Position numbers and translations under genes: made by a program. Below the pieces are notes generated by a model that ran no database searches, was not told the DNA's origin, and saw nothing but the letters and a program-made list of their open reading frames with translations. A DNA stretch of 60,585 nt from Gammaproteobacteria bacterium. Lineage in GTDB: Bacteria > Pseudomonadota > Gammaproteobacteria > Chromatiales > Chromatiaceae. The first letter of the stretch is position 1. The number at the start of each line of letters is the position of its first letter. Positions 26,230 through 35,357 of the stretch are shown one piece after another. The stretch spans positions 1 to 60,585 of the forward strand of contig JAGRGQ010000015.1 of the NCBI GenBank assembly GCA_020445405.1. The letters run 5' to 3'.

Positions 26230-26290
26230 CTCCAATCTTCAGGCGCCGATTGGACCACCGGCGGACGACAGATAGCCAGCGACTTTGCGT
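26230..26290 (-). pseudogene. 3' relic of a fourth sigma-54 regulator copy (RR4)
   Basis: On the minus strand one frame reads LSVVRRWSNRRLKI, matching the Fis-type recognition helix of RR1-RR3 (ITRQSLNRRLK). At the DNA level the stretch TCTTCAGGCGCCGATT and GGCGGACGA align with the RR3 end at about 21420. Only these 60 bases plus the shared terminator palindrome remain. Confidence 0.6.
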
Positions 26291-26454
26291 TTACTGTCTG
26301 GAAATTTCTGAAGTTTTCGCAAGCGGCCGCTTGAAAGACATTTGACCACTCCGGGTCATCGCGCCCGTTCGACAGGTGAAAGATCAAAACATCCTGCTTT
26401 GAATGCAGACCCGGAGGACGCTGCCGGTCTGCTTCAATACGCCTTTTATCGCGG

Positions 26455-27345
26455 TTAGCGGTCCAGTGCCAGCGACAGCGAGTTCAGCTCCTCTGAAGAC
26501 TCCTGCAGTATCTGCTCCACGGCTTTCCGATCGATATTCAGCCGCTGGCAGGATGGGATTCCGGCCATATCGGCACACGCCGAGTCCTGACCGTTGGCGA
26601 TCAGATTTCCGACGATCACGATATCGACGATGTCCGCCGGGCCGAAATGGATCCGGTCCAGTTCCTCGTGTTCATCCACCGCATCGGCGATCTGCTCCAG
26701 GAAACCCCAGGATTCCACAATGACACGACCGACTCCGGTGTGCCATGCCGCCAGCAACTCGTCAAATTCCTGGTTATCGATCAACAGGTCCGGAAAATTT
26801 TCGACCCGCGTCAGGATGTAGAACTTGCCGATATCGTGCAGCAGACCGGCCAGCATCGCCTCTTCAGGATTCCTTATATGAGGCTGACGCTTCGCGAGAA
26901 AGTAAGCCAGTGACGCAACGCGTATACTGTGCTCTCTCAGACTGCCGATGCGGGCTTTCAGGATACTGCTTTCCGGCGCCGAAAAGGTTGCATCCATGGC
27001 TCTGGATACCGCTATGTTGCGCACCATTTTAAAGCCCATACGACTGATGGCGGTTTTCAGTTCGATGACTTCGCGGGAGCCGCGCATAAGCATTGCGGAA
27101 TTCGCCAGTTTCAGCAGTTGCGTTGTAAACAACGGGTCGGACCGAACGATATCGGCCACTCTGTCCACCGACACGTCAGGATCGTTGAGGGCGTCACGCA
27201 CGCGCACCGCGACATCGGGAAACACGGGTATATCGTAACTGCCTCCGGAAAGCTCGGAGGCCAGCGCCTCCAAAAGTCTGAACGAGCCTCCTCCGGCTGC
27301 ATCAACTATCTGTTCCTGGGCGGGCTGCAAACTCTGGCTGTTCAT
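26455..27345 (-). CDS. HDOD-domain signalling protein
   Basis: A 296-residue cytoplasmic protein. The first 20 residues are variable, then comes an HDOD domain of about 200 residues (YDIPVFPDVAVRVRDALN; VSVDRVADIVRSDPLFTTQL; HSIRVASLAYFLAKR) with one clear HD pair (LAGLLHDIGKFYIL). HDOD proteins lack nucleotide hydrolase activity in most cases and act in signal transduction, often with c-di-GMP or two-component pathways. I chose the ATG at 27345 (GGA upstream); the frame extends 33 codons further but without protein-like sequence. Downstream are the RR4 relic and a strong terminator. Confidence 0.85.
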   Translation of the reverse strand: MNSQSLQPAQEQIVDAAGGGSFRLLEALASELSGGSYDIPVFPDVAVRVRDALNDPDVSVDRVADIVRSDPLFTTQLLKLANSAMLMRGSREVIELKTAISRMGFKMVRNIAVSRAMDATFSAPESSILKARIGSLREHSIRVASLAYFLAKRQPHIRNPEEAMLAGLLHDIGKFYILTRVENFPDLLIDNQEFDELLAAWHTGVGRVIVESWGFLEQIADAVDEHEELDRIHFGPADIVDIVIVGNLIANGQDSACADMAGIPSCQRLNIDRKAVEQILQESSEELNSLSLALDR

Positions 27346-28125
27346 GTGTTTTCCGTATTGTATTGAATCAATGGCAGTTGAGACCCTAATCGGCCGGGAA
27401 CGAAAATTCTTGAACAGTTCCAGTGCGTCTGAGCGGGCGGGCACCCGCCCGCTGAAGCCTCTGCCTTCAACCGTGCAATAAGGTGGTCGCCGGCACTGGC
27501 GTCAATTTGACAATTGACCGGGATGACGGACAAGTCGGCTGATACGCGCCCGGGAGGGAGAGAACGATCGCACACCGGCCGGCAGTGCCCTGCCCGCCGC
27601 GGATATCGTTTTGAAATGCATCATAATCCCCTGCACCTTTTCAGTATTTCAGTGGTAACTAATCGTTAAAATGTGTACATTAACCCTGTATACCGCAGTT
27701 TCTCCAGGTTTACCCGTATCGCAAGCTGGCCCGGTAAGACAGAAGAACGAAAAGACCGATATTCGCAAGGGGTTGTGTTGCTGGAATCAATCAATGTCAA
27801 ATGCCGGGTGACATTACCGGTGCTGTTTACAGGCCCGGACAGTATCCCGCATTTCGCGCCTCGCCTTCCACCGCTGCTGCTCTCTGTCGGGAAAAGCGCA
27901 TTAGCACTGTTGCAACATATATGGGTTAGTCTGGGGAGTCTTTTAATCCAGTCGGATCAATACTGGGGTTCACGGCGCCAGCGGACAGGGACCCAGCGAT
28001 CGCGGATGGATTTCCCGAATTCATGCTCTATCCGGAACTTGGCTGAATAGTGAACCCAATGCCGTTCCTGAATGGGTATTTTTATCGGGAGCTACGATTT
28101 TGCGCCTTATTTCGGGAGATGCCGC
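27346..28125. other. divergent intergenic region between the HDOD gene and the glycan cluster
   Basis: About 780 bases that must hold two divergent promoters. A GC-rich hairpin is at 27432-27453. An open frame at 27673-28050 shows no protein-like character and is not called. Confidence 0.4.
27432..27453. repeat. GC-rich perfect hairpin
   Basis: AGCGGGCGGG - CA - CCCGCCCGCT, 10-bp arms, about 90 bases upstream of the HDOD start, in what would be its leader. No T-tract. Confidence 0.5.
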
Positions 28126-29328
28126 ATGAAAACACTTCTGCTCAGTAAAGAATATCCCCCTTACAACTATGGCGGAGCCGGTGTGCATGTTGAATACCTG
28201 AGCCGTGAACTGGCCAGGCTGATGGACGTCGAGGTCCGTTGCTTCGGCGATCAGAACGAGCCTGCGGCGCCTCTGCAAGTTACCGGCTATGGTTTCGATG
28301 AAGCCGCACTGCTGCATACGCATAAGCCGCTCAAGAGCCCGCTTGAAGCACTGAGCCACTGTGTACGGTTCAACGGCGAACCCATCGATGCGGATATCGT
28401 CCATTGCCATACCTGGTATACGCACTTCGGTGGAATTCTCGCCAAACAGCTCTACGGCATTCCGCTGGTGATCACCACCCATTCGCTGGAGCCACTGCGC
28501 CCCTGGAAACGGGAACAGCTGGGCTTGGGCTACGATCTATCCTGCTGGATCGAGAAGACGGCGATGGAAATGGCGGACAGCATCATCGCCGTGTCGCACG
28601 GCATGAAGGAAGACGTGCTGCACTGGTTCGACGTATCGCCCGAGCGGGTCAAGGTTATCTATAACGGCATCGACACCGACGAATATCAGCCGGTATCCAC
28701 ACAGCAGGCACTGCAGAAATACGGTATCGATCCGGCGATTCCCTACGTGTTGTTCGTGGGCCGTATCACCCGCCAGAAAGGCATCGTTCACCTGGTCAAT
28801 GCGATCCGATTTCTGACACCCGGTATTCAGGTGGTGCTGTGTGCCGGCGCACCGGATACAAAGGAGATCGCCGAAGAGATGGAGCAGCGCATTCGTGAGG
28901 TACAGCGGCACCGCGATCATGTCATCTGGATCCCGGAGATGATCGACAAGGCCACGATTATCGAGCTGTACTCGCACGCAGCGGTGTTTTGCTGCCCCTC
29001 GATCTACGAACCCTTCGGCATCATCAATCTCGAGGCGATGGCGTGCAACACACCGGTGGTTGCCAGTGCTGTCGGCGGCATCAAAGAGATTGTTCTACCG
29101 GGAGAGACAGGCTACCTTGTCCCGCTGGACCAGTACCACGAGAGCCCGTTCGAGGCCAGGGATCCGGAGCGGTTCGCACGGGATCTTGCCGATCCCATCA
29201 ATCGCCTGATGGGTGACGAAAATCTTCGCCGGCGGATGGGGGATGCCGGTCGCAAACGCGCCGTGGAAACGTTTAGCTGGCGGGCTATTGCCCAGGAGGT
29301 ACGGGACCTCTATAAAAGTCTCCTGTAG
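28126..29328 (+). CDS. glgA: GT4 glycogen/alpha-glucan synthase (GlgA/GlgM type)
   Basis: A 400-residue GT-B glycosyltransferase. The N-terminal domain opens with LLSKEYPPYNYGGAGVHVEY (nucleotide-sugar grasp loop), followed by HCHTWYTHFGG and THSLEPLRPWK. The C-terminal domain has FVGRITRQKGIVHLV and the GT4 donor site EPFGIINLEAMACNTPVVAS with its E-x7-E. It resembles the actinobacterial-type glycogen synthase (TIGR02149), which in mycobacteria makes maltose 1-phosphate (GlgM) as well as elongating glucan. I chose the ATG at 28126, which has GGAG upstream, over the frame start at 28072. GlgE follows after 89 bases, which fits a maltose 1-phosphate route. Confidence 0.88.
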   Translation: MKTLLLSKEYPPYNYGGAGVHVEYLSRELARLMDVEVRCFGDQNEPAAPLQVTGYGFDEAALLHTHKPLKSPLEALSHCVRFNGEPIDADIVHCHTWYTHFGGILAKQLYGIPLVITTHSLEPLRPWKREQLGLGYDLSCWIEKTAMEMADSIIAVSHGMKEDVLHWFDVSPERVKVIYNGIDTDEYQPVSTQQALQKYGIDPAIPYVLFVGRITRQKGIVHLVNAIRFLTPGIQVVLCAGAPDTKEIAEEMEQRIREVQRHRDHVIWIPEMIDKATIIELYSHAAVFCCPSIYEPFGIINLEAMACNTPVVASAVGGIKEIVLPGETGYLVPLDQYHESPFEARDPERFARDLADPINRLMGDENLRRRMGDAGRKRAVETFSWRAIAQEVRDLYKSLL

Positions 29329-29417
29329 CTTCTGTCGCCCTGGCAGTCGCACCGGCCAGGCGCCAGCTCTGCGTCTGACCCTTAACAATATCGGTATTCG
29401 GCGTTATCGAGGTATCC

Positions 29418-31400
29418 ATGGACAACTACTTCCAGTCTGTAGTCATCGAACAGGTTCAGCCCATAGTCGACGGTGGACGCTATCCCATCAAGCGCGAAGA
29501 GGGGGACAGCGTCAGCGTTTCCGCCGACATTTTCAAGGATGGCCACGACGTGATCGTCGCTTTTCTGCGCTACAGAAAAAAGGGTGCCCGTAACTGGACC
29601 GACATCCCCATGGATTACCTGAATAACGACCGCTGGCAGGCCTCTTTCACGGTATCGGATGTTGGCCGTTACCAGTACACCATCATGGCCTATCCGGACG
29701 CATTCCTCAGCTGGCGCTCCGACCTGGAAAAGAAGCAGGCGGCCGGCATGGATGTGGCCAGTGAAATTCTCGAAGGCCGACGGATGCTGATGGAAGCGAG
29801 CAAGCGCGCTCCGGCAAAGGACCAGGAGGTATTCGAAAAGTTACTCGGCGCACTGCAGGTCTCCGCCGACCCACGGGTTGCACTGGCGATCTTCAACGCT
29901 TCCGAACTCACGGAGCTGATGGACTGCTGGGGAGACAAAAGCCTGGCCACCCACTACGAACCGGTTCTGGAAGTCAAGGTGGACCGGGTTCGTGCCCGTT
30001 TTGCGGCCTGGTATGAGTTCTTCCCACGCTCTCAAGGCAATGTTCCCGGAGAATGCTCAACCTTCAGGGAGTGTGTGGAACGCCTGCCCGAGATCAGGGC
30101 AATGGGATTCGATGTCGTGTATCTGCCCCCTATCCATCCCATCGGCGTCACCAATAGAAAAGGGCCGAACAACACTTTGACCGCCGGACCCAATGATCCC
30201 GGAAGCCCTTATGCCATCGGCAGTGCGGAGGGCGGGCACAAGTCTGTTGAGCCCAAACTGGGCACGCTGGATGACTTCGACCTGTTCGTGCAGAAATGCC
30301 ACGAAATGGGCATGGAGGTGGCACTGGATTTCGCCATCAACTGTTCCCCTGACCATCCCTACGTTGCGGAGCATCCGGACTGGTTCTTCAAACGGCCCGA
30401 CGGCACCATCAAGTACGCCGAGAACCCGCCCAAGAAATATCAGGATATCTATCCGCTCAACTTTCACTGTGCGAACAAAGAAGCACTGTGGCAGGAGATG
30501 AAGAGCATCATAGAGTTCTGGATCCAGCACGGGGTAAGAATTTTTCGGGTCGACAACCCGCATACCAAGCCCGTCTCATTCTGGGAGTGGCTGATCGGCG
30601 AGATTCAGCGCGTCTACCCCGACGTGCAATTTCTGGCGGAGGCCTTCACCCACCCCAAGATGATGCGTGTATTGGCCAAGGCGGGCTTTACGCAGTCGTA
30701 TACCTATTTCACCTGGCGCAATTTCAAATGGGACCTGACCGAATATATGGCAGAGCTGACCCAGGGACCGATGCGCGAATATTTTCGCGGCAATCTGTTT
30801 GCCAACACGCCGGACATCCTGCCGACCATCCTGCAGGAGGGCGGGCGGCCCGCGTTCGAGATGCGCTTCGTGCTGGCGGCCACCCTCTCTTCGGTGTATG
30901 GCATCTACAGCAGCTACGAACTGTGCGAAAACGCCGCGCTCCCCGGTAAGGAGGAGTACCTCAACTCGGAAAAGTACGAGTGCAGGGTGTGGGACTGGAA
31001 CCGCAAGGGAAACATCAAACCGCTTATCGCGAAGCTGAACCGTATCAGAAAGGAGAATCCGGCGCTGCACGAATACGATAACCTCGAGTTCTACAAATCG
31101 GACAATGAAAACATTCTGATTTATGGAAAGTGCAGCGAGGACAAACAGAATATCATTATCGTCGCTGTCAATCTCGACCCCTTTCAGGGTCATCATTCGT
31201 TTGTATATGTGCCGGTGGAGCGGTTCGGTATTCCGCTCAACGAAACCTTTCAGGTTCACGATCTGCTCAACGACGAGCGCCATCTGTGGAAGGGCGAGAA
31301 GAACTATGTCAACCTTGAACCCGGCAAACAGGTCGCCAACGTCTTTCGCGTTCGGCGCTGGCTCAAGCGTGAGAACGATTTCGACTATTTCAGCATGTAG
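29418..31400 (+). CDS. glgE: alpha-1,4-glucan:maltose-1-phosphate maltosyltransferase
   Basis: A 660-residue GH13 enzyme with the GlgE-specific N-terminal domain (beta-rich, to about residue 100, with PIVDGGRYPIKREEGDSVSV) and helical insertion. It has the GlgE hallmark FDVVYLPPIHPIGVTNRKGP near residues 231-250. Catalytic residues are the nucleophile D379 (RIFRVDNPHTKP), acid/base E408 (FLAEAFTHPKM) and D466 (NTPDILPT). It transfers maltosyl units from maltose 1-phosphate to a growing alpha-glucan in the cytoplasm. It is co-oriented with the glycogen synthase upstream and TreZ downstream. No TreS or Mak/Pep2 gene, the usual suppliers of maltose 1-phosphate, is in the window. Confidence 0.93.
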   Translation: MDNYFQSVVIEQVQPIVDGGRYPIKREEGDSVSVSADIFKDGHDVIVAFLRYRKKGARNWTDIPMDYLNNDRWQASFTVSDVGRYQYTIMAYPDAFLSWRSDLEKKQAAGMDVASEILEGRRMLMEASKRAPAKDQEVFEKLLGALQVSADPRVALAIFNASELTELMDCWGDKSLATHYEPVLEVKVDRVRARFAAWYEFFPRSQGNVPGECSTFRECVERLPEIRAMGFDVVYLPPIHPIGVTNRKGPNNTLTAGPNDPGSPYAIGSAEGGHKSVEPKLGTLDDFDLFVQKCHEMGMEVALDFAINCSPDHPYVAEHPDWFFKRPDGTIKYAENPPKKYQDIYPLNFHCANKEALWQEMKSIIEFWIQHGVRIFRVDNPHTKPVSFWEWLIGEIQRVYPDVQFLAEAFTHPKMMRVLAKAGFTQSYTYFTWRNFKWDLTEYMAELTQGPMREYFRGNLFANTPDILPTILQEGGRPAFEMRFVLAATLSSVYGIYSSYELCENAALPGKEEYLNSEKYECRVWDWNRKGNIKPLIAKLNRIRKENPALHEYDNLEFYKSDNENILIYGKCSEDKQNIIIVAVNLDPFQGHHSFVYVPVERFGIPLNETFQVHDLLNDERHLWKGEKNYVNLEPGKQVANVFRVRRWLKRENDFDYFSM

Positions 31401-31541
31401 TACCCCAGGCGCTCTTCGTGGAGGCCCGGGAGCGATGGAGACACGCGCATGGCATGAAGCGTTCACGTCGACCCAGACTGACGGTAACCGAACAGCGGAG
31501 AAGCCCAGCGCTTCCGCTGCGCGCCGCCGCTTCGGGTAATC

Positions 31542-33371
31542 ATGCCGGCGGGTCAATTCCCCGCACGACCGGCGTTCGGAATCGATATGATTGATTATCA
31601 GTTCGGCCCCCGCTTCAGACCCGGGGCGGGAACCGAATTCAGACTTTGGGCACCCGATCACGGCAACGTTGAAATCGTGCTGCTGCCGCCATCGGGGGAT
31701 ACGCTGCGGTTGGCGATGACGCCGCAACCCAATGGTTTTCATAAACTCGCCGTTGCCGATGCGGCGCCGGGCTGGCGCTACCAGTTTCTGGTCGACGGTG
31801 AGGGGCCGTTTCCCGACCCGGCGTCGCGCCGGCAGGCCAATGATGTGCACGGTCCCAGCGAAATCATCGATTCGCATTTCCAGTGGTCGGATCAGGCGTG
31901 GCATAACCCGCCGTGGTCTTCCGCCGTCATCTACGAACTGCATGTCGGCACTTTCACCCGGGAAGGGACTTTTCTTGGCATTCTGTCACGCCTCGACCAT
32001 CTGTGCGACCTGGGGATTACCGCCATCGAACTGATGCCGGTGGCCGATTTTCCGGGACGGCGCAACTGGGGTTACGACGGCACGTTCATGTTTGCCCCGG
32101 ACGCCGTGTACGGGCGACCGGAAGAGCTGAAACAGCTGGTGGATGTTTGCCACAGTCGTGGATTGGCCGTCATCCTCGACGTGGTATACAACCATTTCGG
32201 CCCCGATGGGAACTATATGTGGCCAATCTGCAGGCGATTTTTCAACGCCAGACAGCGCACACCCTGGGGTCCGGGCATAAACATCGCGGATCCTGTTGTG
32301 GTCGACTTTTTCAAGGAGAACGCCCGCTTCTGGATCGATGAGTACCATTTCGACGGATTGCGTTTTGATGCGGTCCAGGCCCTGGAGAGCAGTCATCGCA
32401 TCGGGTTTCTTTCCCAGCTTCGCAACGCCGCCAGAGCCGCGGCCCCGGACCGCTCCCTGTTTCTGGTCGTGGAAAATCCTGCCAATCAGTCCGAACTGTT
32501 ACGCGACAGTGGCGAAGGTGCATTCGATGCGCAGTGGAACGACGATTTCCATCATGCGGTCCACCGGTTGGTCACTGGCGAGCAGTATGGCGTATTTCAG
32601 GATTACCCGGTTCCCGAGGAGAGCCTGGAAAGAATCCTGCGCCACGGATTTTCCCGGCAGGGGGGATTTTCGCACTATAGAAAACGCAGCGTCGGCACAC
32701 CGACGGACGGGATAAATCTGGACCGTTTCGTCAACTATATTCAGTCCCACGATATGGTCGGAAACCGGCCGTTGGGGGAAAGACTCAACCATCTCGTCAC
32801 CTGGGAAACTTTCCAGACGGCGGCAGCGCTCTATCTGTTTCTCCCCGGCATACCGATGCTGTTTATGGGCGAGGAGTTTGCCGCCTCAACCCCGTTCCTG
32901 TTTTTCACCGATCAGAACCCGGAGCTCGGCAACAAGATTCGCCAGGGCAGGTTGGAGCAGCACCTTTCCAACCCAAGATGGCGGGACAAAAAGCGTTGGG
33001 ACACTATTCCCCATCCCCAAATGGAGTCGACTTTTCAGGCCAGCAGGATCGACTGGGACGACGCCAATCGCAATGTGCATGCCATCGATCTCTACAAACG
33101 GCTGCTCTGTTTGCGCGCGGAATTTATCATGCGGCTCGACCGACGCCAGGAGAGTTTCTCGGTGGAGCGTGACGGCAGACTCTTCACACTGGTGCTGCGC
33201 GATCATCGCGGTCGGGACACCGTCGCCTGTGTCGCCAACTTCGATACGCAGGCGCATGCGCCGCCGGAGAGGATCCAGCCGGCGGCGTGGCGGCTGCTTT
33301 TCACCACACAGGCAGGCGCCGCTCCGGAACTCCCCGCCTGCTCGGCGCGCTGGCTGAAACGGTTGGAGTGA
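31542..33371 (+). CDS. treZ: malto-oligosyltrehalose trehalohydrolase
   Basis: A 609-residue GH13 enzyme. An N-terminal CBM48-like domain (FRLWAPDHGNVEIVLLPP) precedes the barrel, with VYNHFGPDGNYM, nucleophile D276 in DGLRFDAVQAL, acid/base E311 in LFLVVENPANQ, and the TreZ-type QSHDMVGNRPLGERL, where NHD is usual. TreZ releases trehalose from the maltooligosyl-trehalose made by TreY. TreY is not in the window. An ATG at codon 16 (31587) is an alternative start that would put the CBM48 domain close to the N-terminus, as in most homologues. About 140 bases separate it from glgE. Confidence 0.92.
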   Translation: MPAGQFPARPAFGIDMIDYQFGPRFRPGAGTEFRLWAPDHGNVEIVLLPPSGDTLRLAMTPQPNGFHKLAVADAAPGWRYQFLVDGEGPFPDPASRRQANDVHGPSEIIDSHFQWSDQAWHNPPWSSAVIYELHVGTFTREGTFLGILSRLDHLCDLGITAIELMPVADFPGRRNWGYDGTFMFAPDAVYGRPEELKQLVDVCHSRGLAVILDVVYNHFGPDGNYMWPICRRFFNARQRTPWGPGINIADPVVVDFFKENARFWIDEYHFDGLRFDAVQALESSHRIGFLSQLRNAARAAAPDRSLFLVVENPANQSELLRDSGEGAFDAQWNDDFHHAVHRLVTGEQYGVFQDYPVPEESLERILRHGFSRQGGFSHYRKRSVGTPTDGINLDRFVNYIQSHDMVGNRPLGERLNHLVTWETFQTAAALYLFLPGIPMLFMGEEFAASTPFLFFTDQNPELGNKIRQGRLEQHLSNPRWRDKKRWDTIPHPQMESTFQASRIDWDDANRNVHAIDLYKRLLCLRAEFIMRLDRRQESFSVERDGRLFTLVLRDHRGRDTVACVANFDTQAHAPPERIQPAAWRLLFTTQAGAAPELPACSARWLKRLE

Positions 33372-33494
33372 CCGGTACATTTTTCGCATGCACCGTTCAG
33401 CGGCGCTTGCGATGATGCGACCCTGTCGCACTGCAATCTGGATCTCAGGCCTGGCTTGCGGGCACCGGGATGCTGCCGCGCCTGCCGCAACAGC

Positions 33495-34106
33495 TCATGC
33501 GGGAGAGTCGTAACCGATGGTTGTGCCAACGGAGGTCGTCAACGCCTCCAATTCGGTAACGGTCCGACACAACTCCGCCAACAGGGAGGGCGGACTGGTG
33601 CTTTTTTCGTACTGGACGACCAGCGCCCGGTAATACCAGAGTGTCCCGTTCCTCCCCCCGTTAAAGCGGGTCCAGAGCGCCTCGCCGATCAACCTGTAAT
33701 CCGCAATAATGCTTCTTGCATTGTGCAGCTTGTCCGCACAGGAGACCAGCAGTACCGAGGGTGAAGCTTCTTCCAGGCGGCTGAGATAAGCCAGTTTCCG
33801 CTGCTTCCACGGCGGTTTGTGCGGGTCGAAGCTGTCCGAACATTCGGCCACGATCTGCGCAACCTCTGCACCGAAACGGCTGCGGATCTCCACCAGAGTC
33901 GGCAGTCCGCCCTGATCCTCCGGCCCGTCATGCAGCAACGCGGCAATGATCTCATCTTCACAGCCGCCCGCCTCCATTACCAGACTGGCCACGGCGAGGA
34001 GGTGGGCCACGTAGGGAACGCCCGATCCCTTGCGCAGCTGCGCATCATGCAGGCGTGTCGCAAACTCGAGTGCCTCGATGAAACGTTCCGTCAGTATGCC
34101 ATTCAT
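33495..34106 (-). CDS. HD-domain hydrolase, (p)ppGpp hydrolase-like
   Basis: A 203-residue soluble protein of the RelA/SpoT-type HD family (MESH1-like). Metal-binding blocks are seen in LHDAQLRKGSGVPYVAHLLA, IIAALLHDGPEDQGG (normally HD-x-x-ED) and CADKLHNARSII. There is no synthetase, TGS or ACT domain. Small HD proteins of this type may hydrolyse (p)ppGpp or related nucleotides, but activity cannot be inferred safely. It converges with treZ on one side and is separated by 86 bases from thiH, transcribed the same way. Confidence 0.8.
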   Translation of the reverse strand: MNGILTERFIEALEFATRLHDAQLRKGSGVPYVAHLLAVASLVMEAGGCEDEIIAALLHDGPEDQGGLPTLVEIRSRFGAEVAQIVAECSDSFDPHKPPWKQRKLAYLSRLEEASPSVLLVSCADKLHNARSIIADYRLIGEALWTRFNGGRNGTLWYYRALVVQYEKSTSPPSLLAELCRTVTELEALTTSVGTTIGYDSPA

Positions 34107-34192
34107 CTAGGGACCGCCCTGTTGTTTTCAGCTGACTCCGCTCGAGGTCAATGCCCTGGTAATTCGATCCGCTGTCAATAACATCGGCAGCG

Positions 34193-35305
34193 TTACTCCA
34201 GCACCATATCCCAGTCTTTCCACACCGGGTCGAAACCCCGTGCACGGATCATCGCGGCCACCTGCGCCGGGCTGCGTTCGTCGTTCACCTCAAACTGCTC
34301 CAGCGCCCCGTCGCTCACTGTGTAGCCGCCCGGATCGGTCTTCGATCCCGCGCTCATGGCGGTGATGCCCAGCTTCAGCAGATGATCGCGCAACGCCGGG
34401 CTCTCGCGGGTGGAGAGGGATATCTCCACATTTTCGTTGTAGATGCGGTAGGCACATATCAGCTGTACGAAATCGCGATCGCTGACGATCACGTTGGGAG
34501 ACTGGCAACCGGCGGCGGGACGCAATCGGGGCAGCGAGATCGAGTACCTGGTACGCCAGTAGCGGCGTTCCAGGTAGCCCAGATGCAGCGCGACAAAACC
34601 TGAATCCACCCGCCAATCCTCAAGTCCCAGCAGCGCCGCAAGACCGATCCGGTGAATCCCGGCGCGCCCCAGCCGGTCCGGCGTTTCCAGCCGGTAGGCC
34701 ATGTTCGACTTTCTGCCTTTCGGGTGATAGGACTTATAGGTGCTGCTGTTGTAAGTCTCCTGATAAAGCAGAACGCTGTTCAATCCACGCCGGATCAGGC
34801 GCTCGTAATCGGCCTGCTCCAGCGCCTGCACCTCCATAGTGATACTGGCGAAATGAGGCCTGATCCATGCCAGCACCTGCTCGAAATAGTCGACCCCCAC
34901 CCTATGTTTTGCTTCGCCGGTAACCAGCAGAATATGTTCGAATCCCTGGGCTTTGATCTGCGCCACCTCCTGCATCAGCTGATCCCGGCTGAGGGTCAGC
35001 CTTGGCATTTTGTTGTCGACGCTGAAGCCGCAGTAGGTACAGATATTGTGGCACTCGTTGGAGAGATAGAGCGGAATATAGAGCTGAGTGGTATTACCGA
35101 AACGTTTGCGCGTCAGCCGGAAGCTCAGCTGGGCCATCTCCTCCAGATGGGACTCGGCCGCCGGTGAAATCAGCGCGCAGAAATCGTCCAGATCGCGACG
35201 GCCCTGTTTGTGCAGCGCACGCACGACATCCGGTTCCCGCTTGGCGTAGATTCTTTCTCCCATGGACTCCCAGGAGTGACGCTGAAATTCGTCTAAAAAG
35301 CTCAT
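34193..35305 (-). CDS. thiH: 2-iminoacetate synthase
   Basis: A 370-residue radical SAM enzyme that cleaves tyrosine to give dehydroglycine for the thiazole ring of thiamine. The [4Fe-4S] site CHNICTYCGF (CxxxCxxC) and the ThiH-type context LYIPLYLSNECHNICTYCGF are seen. It contains the typical C-terminal stretch SLPRLRPAAG and SAGSKTDPGGY. The ATG at 35305 has AGGA at six bases; the frame opens 13 codons earlier without such a site. It is downstream of thiG by 52 bases in a thiC-thiS-thiG-thiH transcript, so probably under the same riboswitch. Confidence 0.95.
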   Translation of the reverse strand: MSFLDEFQRHSWESMGERIYAKREPDVVRALHKQGRRDLDDFCALISPAAESHLEEMAQLSFRLTRKRFGNTTQLYIPLYLSNECHNICTYCGFSVDNKMPRLTLSRDQLMQEVAQIKAQGFEHILLVTGEAKHRVGVDYFEQVLAWIRPHFASITMEVQALEQADYERLIRRGLNSVLLYQETYNSSTYKSYHPKGRKSNMAYRLETPDRLGRAGIHRIGLAALLGLEDWRVDSGFVALHLGYLERRYWRTRYSISLPRLRPAAGCQSPNVIVSDRDFVQLICAYRIYNENVEISLSTRESPALRDHLLKLGITAMSAGSKTDPGGYTVSDGALEQFEVNDERSPAQVAAMIRARGFDPVWKDWDMVLE

Positions 35306-35357
35306 CGTTTGTCCTGCCGTATTGGAGACCTGAACGCGTTCCACGCTGTGCCTGGCC

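Noticed and set aside
27673-28050. Open plus-strand frame of 125 codons before the glycogen synthase
   Set aside because: It has no good ribosome-binding site, an irregular composition and no recognisable sequence; it is more likely the 5' region of the cluster.
30576-31943. Open minus-strand frame of 455 codons
   Set aside because: It is antisense to glgE and the start of treZ; no protein-like motif is present.
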